64,000 nucleotides of DNA from Candidatus Melainabacteria bacterium (GTDB lineage Bacteria; Cyanobacteriota; Vampirovibrionia; Obscuribacterales; Obscuribacteraceae). The stretch's first letter is position 1. The number at the start of each line of letters is the position of its first letter. Position numbers and translations under genes: made by a program. The DNA lies in the NCBI GenBank assembly GCA_003151275.1, contig PLXC01000083.1, positions 1 through 64,000 of the forward strand, written 5' to 3'. The notes under the pieces were generated by a model that ran no database searches, was not told the origin of the DNA, and saw nothing but the letters and a program-made list of their open reading frames with translations. This document shows positions 61,760 through 64,000 of the stretch, piece after piece.

Positions 61760-62002
61760 TTGGTGATCGGGAAATACGTCCAGGATGAGGTCCTCAGCAT
61801 ATGTGTGTATCTTGTCCGCTTGACAATAGCCTCCTAGTCTACCCTATGCCCGTAAATTCGCGAAATCTAAACTTGGCAGCCAGGCGCTTCAGTCTGCCAT
61901 CCCCGTCATCAGCGGATAGGCAAGAGCAGGTTAGGAGCACGAACTCGGCAATATCAGCCGCTGGAAATGCAGCTGGAAGCGTCACATAAAATTTTCGCGA
62001 AG

Positions 62003-63997
62003 CTATTCCATATACTTTTCGCGCGCTGCTTGAATCGCGCTAAATGCTTCTTGAATCGCGTCTCTAACCCGGGTCAGCCCGTTTTCAGCAGAGTCTCGAA
62101 CTGCTTGCGTGTGTTCAACCCGCTGGGCACTCACTTCGGCTTGGATCCGATTGCTCAATAGCTCTATTTTGTCGCAACCTTGGTCGATGGCAGAGCCCAG
62201 TTCGGCATTGGCTTGCTGTCTGAGTTGCTGAACTCGGGCTGTTGCAGAGTTACGCTCATTAGAAAGCTCTGGATCGTTGTCGATGCTCGAGGTTTCGGCT
62301 AGACGCTTACAAGTCAGCTCGTTTTCGTTTATCTGGGATTCGATCTTGTTGAGGAATTCGGTAACTTCAGTGGTGGCATGCTCGGCATGCAAGCTGGTTT
62401 CCTTGAAGATTTCTTCCAGACCCGCTTGCTGACCACGTCCGACTGAGTCGATGCTCGACATGCAATCGTCAACAAGCGTTTGCAATTGTTGGCGAGCCGC
62501 CGCAAGACTGGCTTCTAATCCTAATATCTGCCCACTAACTTGTCCTTCAGATTCTTCACTAAAGCGTTTGCTCAGCTCAACCGAGGTCATGCGTAGCACT
62601 TGTTGCCTTTCTCTCAACTTAGGAATCAAGGCATTTGTCAGCATCAAGCGCGTGCTTTGCGAAAGATTCAGCTCTGCGGTTTTAACTGAATGCTGGATTG
62701 TTTGTTCAAAATCACTCTTGCTGGATTTGAGTTTTTCTGAGGCGCGATCCCACGAACCGTCTATTTCCTCCGACATCGAACGCACGTTTCTTTCAAGAGA
62801 ACGAACCACTGAACTCGCCTCTTCCGACATACGTTCCTTGAATCGTTCAAAGCGCGTCTTCAACTTGAGGTTGAAACCACTATTGGTGTCATCGAGATGA
62901 GTGCTCATCGCTTGAACGACTTTGTTCAATTCTTCAGTGCGCGAATTTACCAATTCGTTCAAATCCGTTTCAGCCGTTCGTGCTAAAGCTTCTGTTTCGA
63001 TGCGGAACTGTTTGCATGCTTCACGAAGAGATTCGTAAAGGGTGTTCTTGTTCTCATCTACGTGATGTTGATTGGCAGTGAGAAGCTGCTTAATCGTGTA
63101 TCGGCCGTTGGCGGCAACGTCAGATACTTTCAGTCTTGATTCCTCACAGACATCATCGAGTTGTTTGCTCAATCGTTGCGAAAGATTGGTCGTAGATCTT
63201 TGACTTTCCTTCTCGATCAAAGCGCACTCCGCCACCAAACCGTCTACTTGAGTGAGCAGTCTTTGCTTGATCTCTTCGGCTCGCGCATTCAGCCTCTTGG
63301 CCGCTTTCTGAACTTGTTGTTCAAGCTTGCTCATCAAGCTTGCCATTTCGTTCATGACCAGGCGCGGTTCTTGGAACCCCTTGGCGGCGAGAATGGCGCT
63401 CGGACTAAGTTCTTCTTCTTCCTCGAATTCCTCCTCTGGTGCAGCTTCAACTGCAGCTAAGGCGGGATCAGGTACCGTCTCGGCCTTCACAACTTGTGGT
63501 TCTGTTGTCTGGGCTGTCAGGGCGGCTTCCGTCTGTTCGCCAACGAGAGCTGGTTGATCCACCACGACATCAACTTGTTCAGTTTGAGCTTCTGCAATTG
63601 GTGGCACAGATGGTGCGGGAACGTCTGTGACGGGAGATGTAATTTTGGCAAAAGGCGACATCATTCGAGGCTCTGAATCTTCTCCCATCAGACCAGACAG
63701 AGCTTCGGCCAAATGTTTGATCCCGTCACCAGCACCCGTCACCACCTCAGGATTGGCAGCAGCTACAGGCGTCGCTGAAGGAGCTGCAGCAGTACTTGCA
63801 GCAGGAGTCGTGGCAGGTGTACTCGTGGCGGAACTTGTAGCAGGACTTTTGGCGGAACTTGTAACAGGACTTGTCGCAGGACTTGTCGCAGGCGTTGCAG
63901 CAGGAAGGTCTGTTACAGGATCTGGTTTCTTGCTTGATGGCTCGTCCGCGTTTGCTGATGGCCAGTCCAAAATAAGTGGCGCATTCTTTCTGCTCAC
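62003..63997 (-). CDS. long coiled-coil protein with Pro/Ala/Thr-rich N-terminus
   Basis: At least 664 residues. The first codon in the window is a GTG at 63997, 3 bp from the edge, so the gene may extend upstream. Residues 20-90 are a Thr/Ser/Ala/Pro low-complexity stretch (SPATSPVTSSAKSPATSSA). An acidic region follows (EEEFEEEEELSP). From about 215 to the end is a nearly continuous coiled coil (LVNSRTEELNKVVQAMSTHLD, ERFKERMSEEASSVVRSLER, ATARVQQLRQQANAELGSAI). No signal peptide or membrane helix. A cytoplasmic filament or scaffold is inferred. Confidence 0.75.
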   Translation of the reverse strand: MSRKNAPLILDWPSANADEPSSKKPDPVTDLPAATPATSPATSPVTSSAKSPATSSATSTPATTPAASTAAAPSATPVAAANPEVVTGAGDGIKHLAEALSGLMGEDSEPRMMSPFAKITSPVTDVPAPSVPPIAEAQTEQVDVVVDQPALVGEQTEAALTAQTTEPQVVKAETVPDPALAAVEAAPEEEFEEEEELSPSAILAAKGFQEPRLVMNEMASLMSKLEQQVQKAAKRLNARAEEIKQRLLTQVDGLVAECALIEKESQRSTTNLSQRLSKQLDDVCEESRLKVSDVAANGRYTIKQLLTANQHHVDENKNTLYESLREACKQFRIETEALARTAETDLNELVNSRTEELNKVVQAMSTHLDDTNSGFNLKLKTRFERFKERMSEEASSVVRSLERNVRSMSEEIDGSWDRASEKLKSSKSDFEQTIQHSVKTAELNLSQSTRLMLTNALIPKLRERQQVLRMTSVELSKRFSEESEGQVSGQILGLEASLAAARQQLQTLVDDCMSSIDSVGRGQQAGLEEIFKETSLHAEHATTEVTEFLNKIESQINENELTCKRLAETSSIDNDPELSNERNSATARVQQLRQQANAELGSAIDQGCDKIELLSNRIQAEVSAQRVEHTQAVRDSAENGLTRVRDAIQEAFSAIQAAREKYME

Positions 63998-64000
63998 TCC

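Overview
The window (about 50% GC, bacterial gene density, mostly Shine-Dalgarno starts) looks like chromosomal DNA of a non-photosynthetic cyanobacterial relative, most likely Melainabacteria/Vampirovibrionia of the Obscuribacterales type. This is inference. It rests on a membrane protein that resembles a cyanobacterial/chloroplast family (45840-47330), an RRM-only RNA-binding protein of the cyanobacterial Rbp type, an exosortase/EpsI pair, PATAN (DUF4388) signalling proteins and several kinesin-light-chain-like TPR proteins. No phage, plasmid, rRNA, tRNA or CRISPR feature was seen.

Layout. 1-3.4 kb: three tandem micro-genes, each a signal peptide plus an exosortase-type sorting tail (APELD...TM...basic end), closed by a strong terminator. 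A polytopic membrane protein follows, then a convergent exosortase + EpsI-like operon. 3.4-8.2 kb: secreted hypothetical, an 82-bp tandem repeat, a PATAN + degenerate GGDEF protein, a TPR protein and a YD-like hypothetical. 8.3-13.9 kb: L-serine dehydratase, then three ATP-grasp ligases and an Asp/Glu racemase, a candidate peptide-ligase cluster. 14-24 kb: O-methyltransferase, asnS, cNMP-binding/PATAN protein, mltG, SAF protein, rlpA, an Lrp-type regulator with a hairpin over its start codon, TPR protein. 23.4-31 kb: YHYH protein with collagen-like repeats, TetR regulator with paired operators, a frameshifted membrane protein gene, LRV-like protein, MFS transporter and a decayed metal-sensor-like gene. 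31-38 kb: secreted TPR-caspase, M23 peptidase, and a 1048-residue methyltransferase-aminotransferase fusion with the architecture of plant methionine S-methyltransferase. 38-45 kb: TPR protein, a structured intergenic region, a SulP-STAS-carbonic anhydrase fusion, a proline-heptad surface protein and a type II toxin-antitoxin pair under a 20-bp perfect palindrome. 45-54.2 kb: MOSC protein, cyanobacterial/plastid family protein, OPT transporter, small NTPase, patatin lipase, delta-9-type desaturase, mmsA. 54.5-64 kb: RRM protein, REP-like repeats, PQQ-type beta-propeller, a conserved hypothetical followed by a Ser/Thr kinase with zinc ribbon and TPRs, an Ala-rich secreted protein, a possible ADP-ribosyltransferase-fold protein and a long coiled-coil protein.

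How it fits together: much of the window serves the envelope (exosortase sorting, MltG, RlpA, M23, heptad protein, beta-propeller) and signalling through TPR, PATAN and kinase modules. The strongest candidates for undescribed systems are the micro-substrate/exosortase unit at 1-3315 and the ATP-grasp/racemase cluster at 9849-13863. The plant-MMT-like fusion at 33998-37144 comes next.
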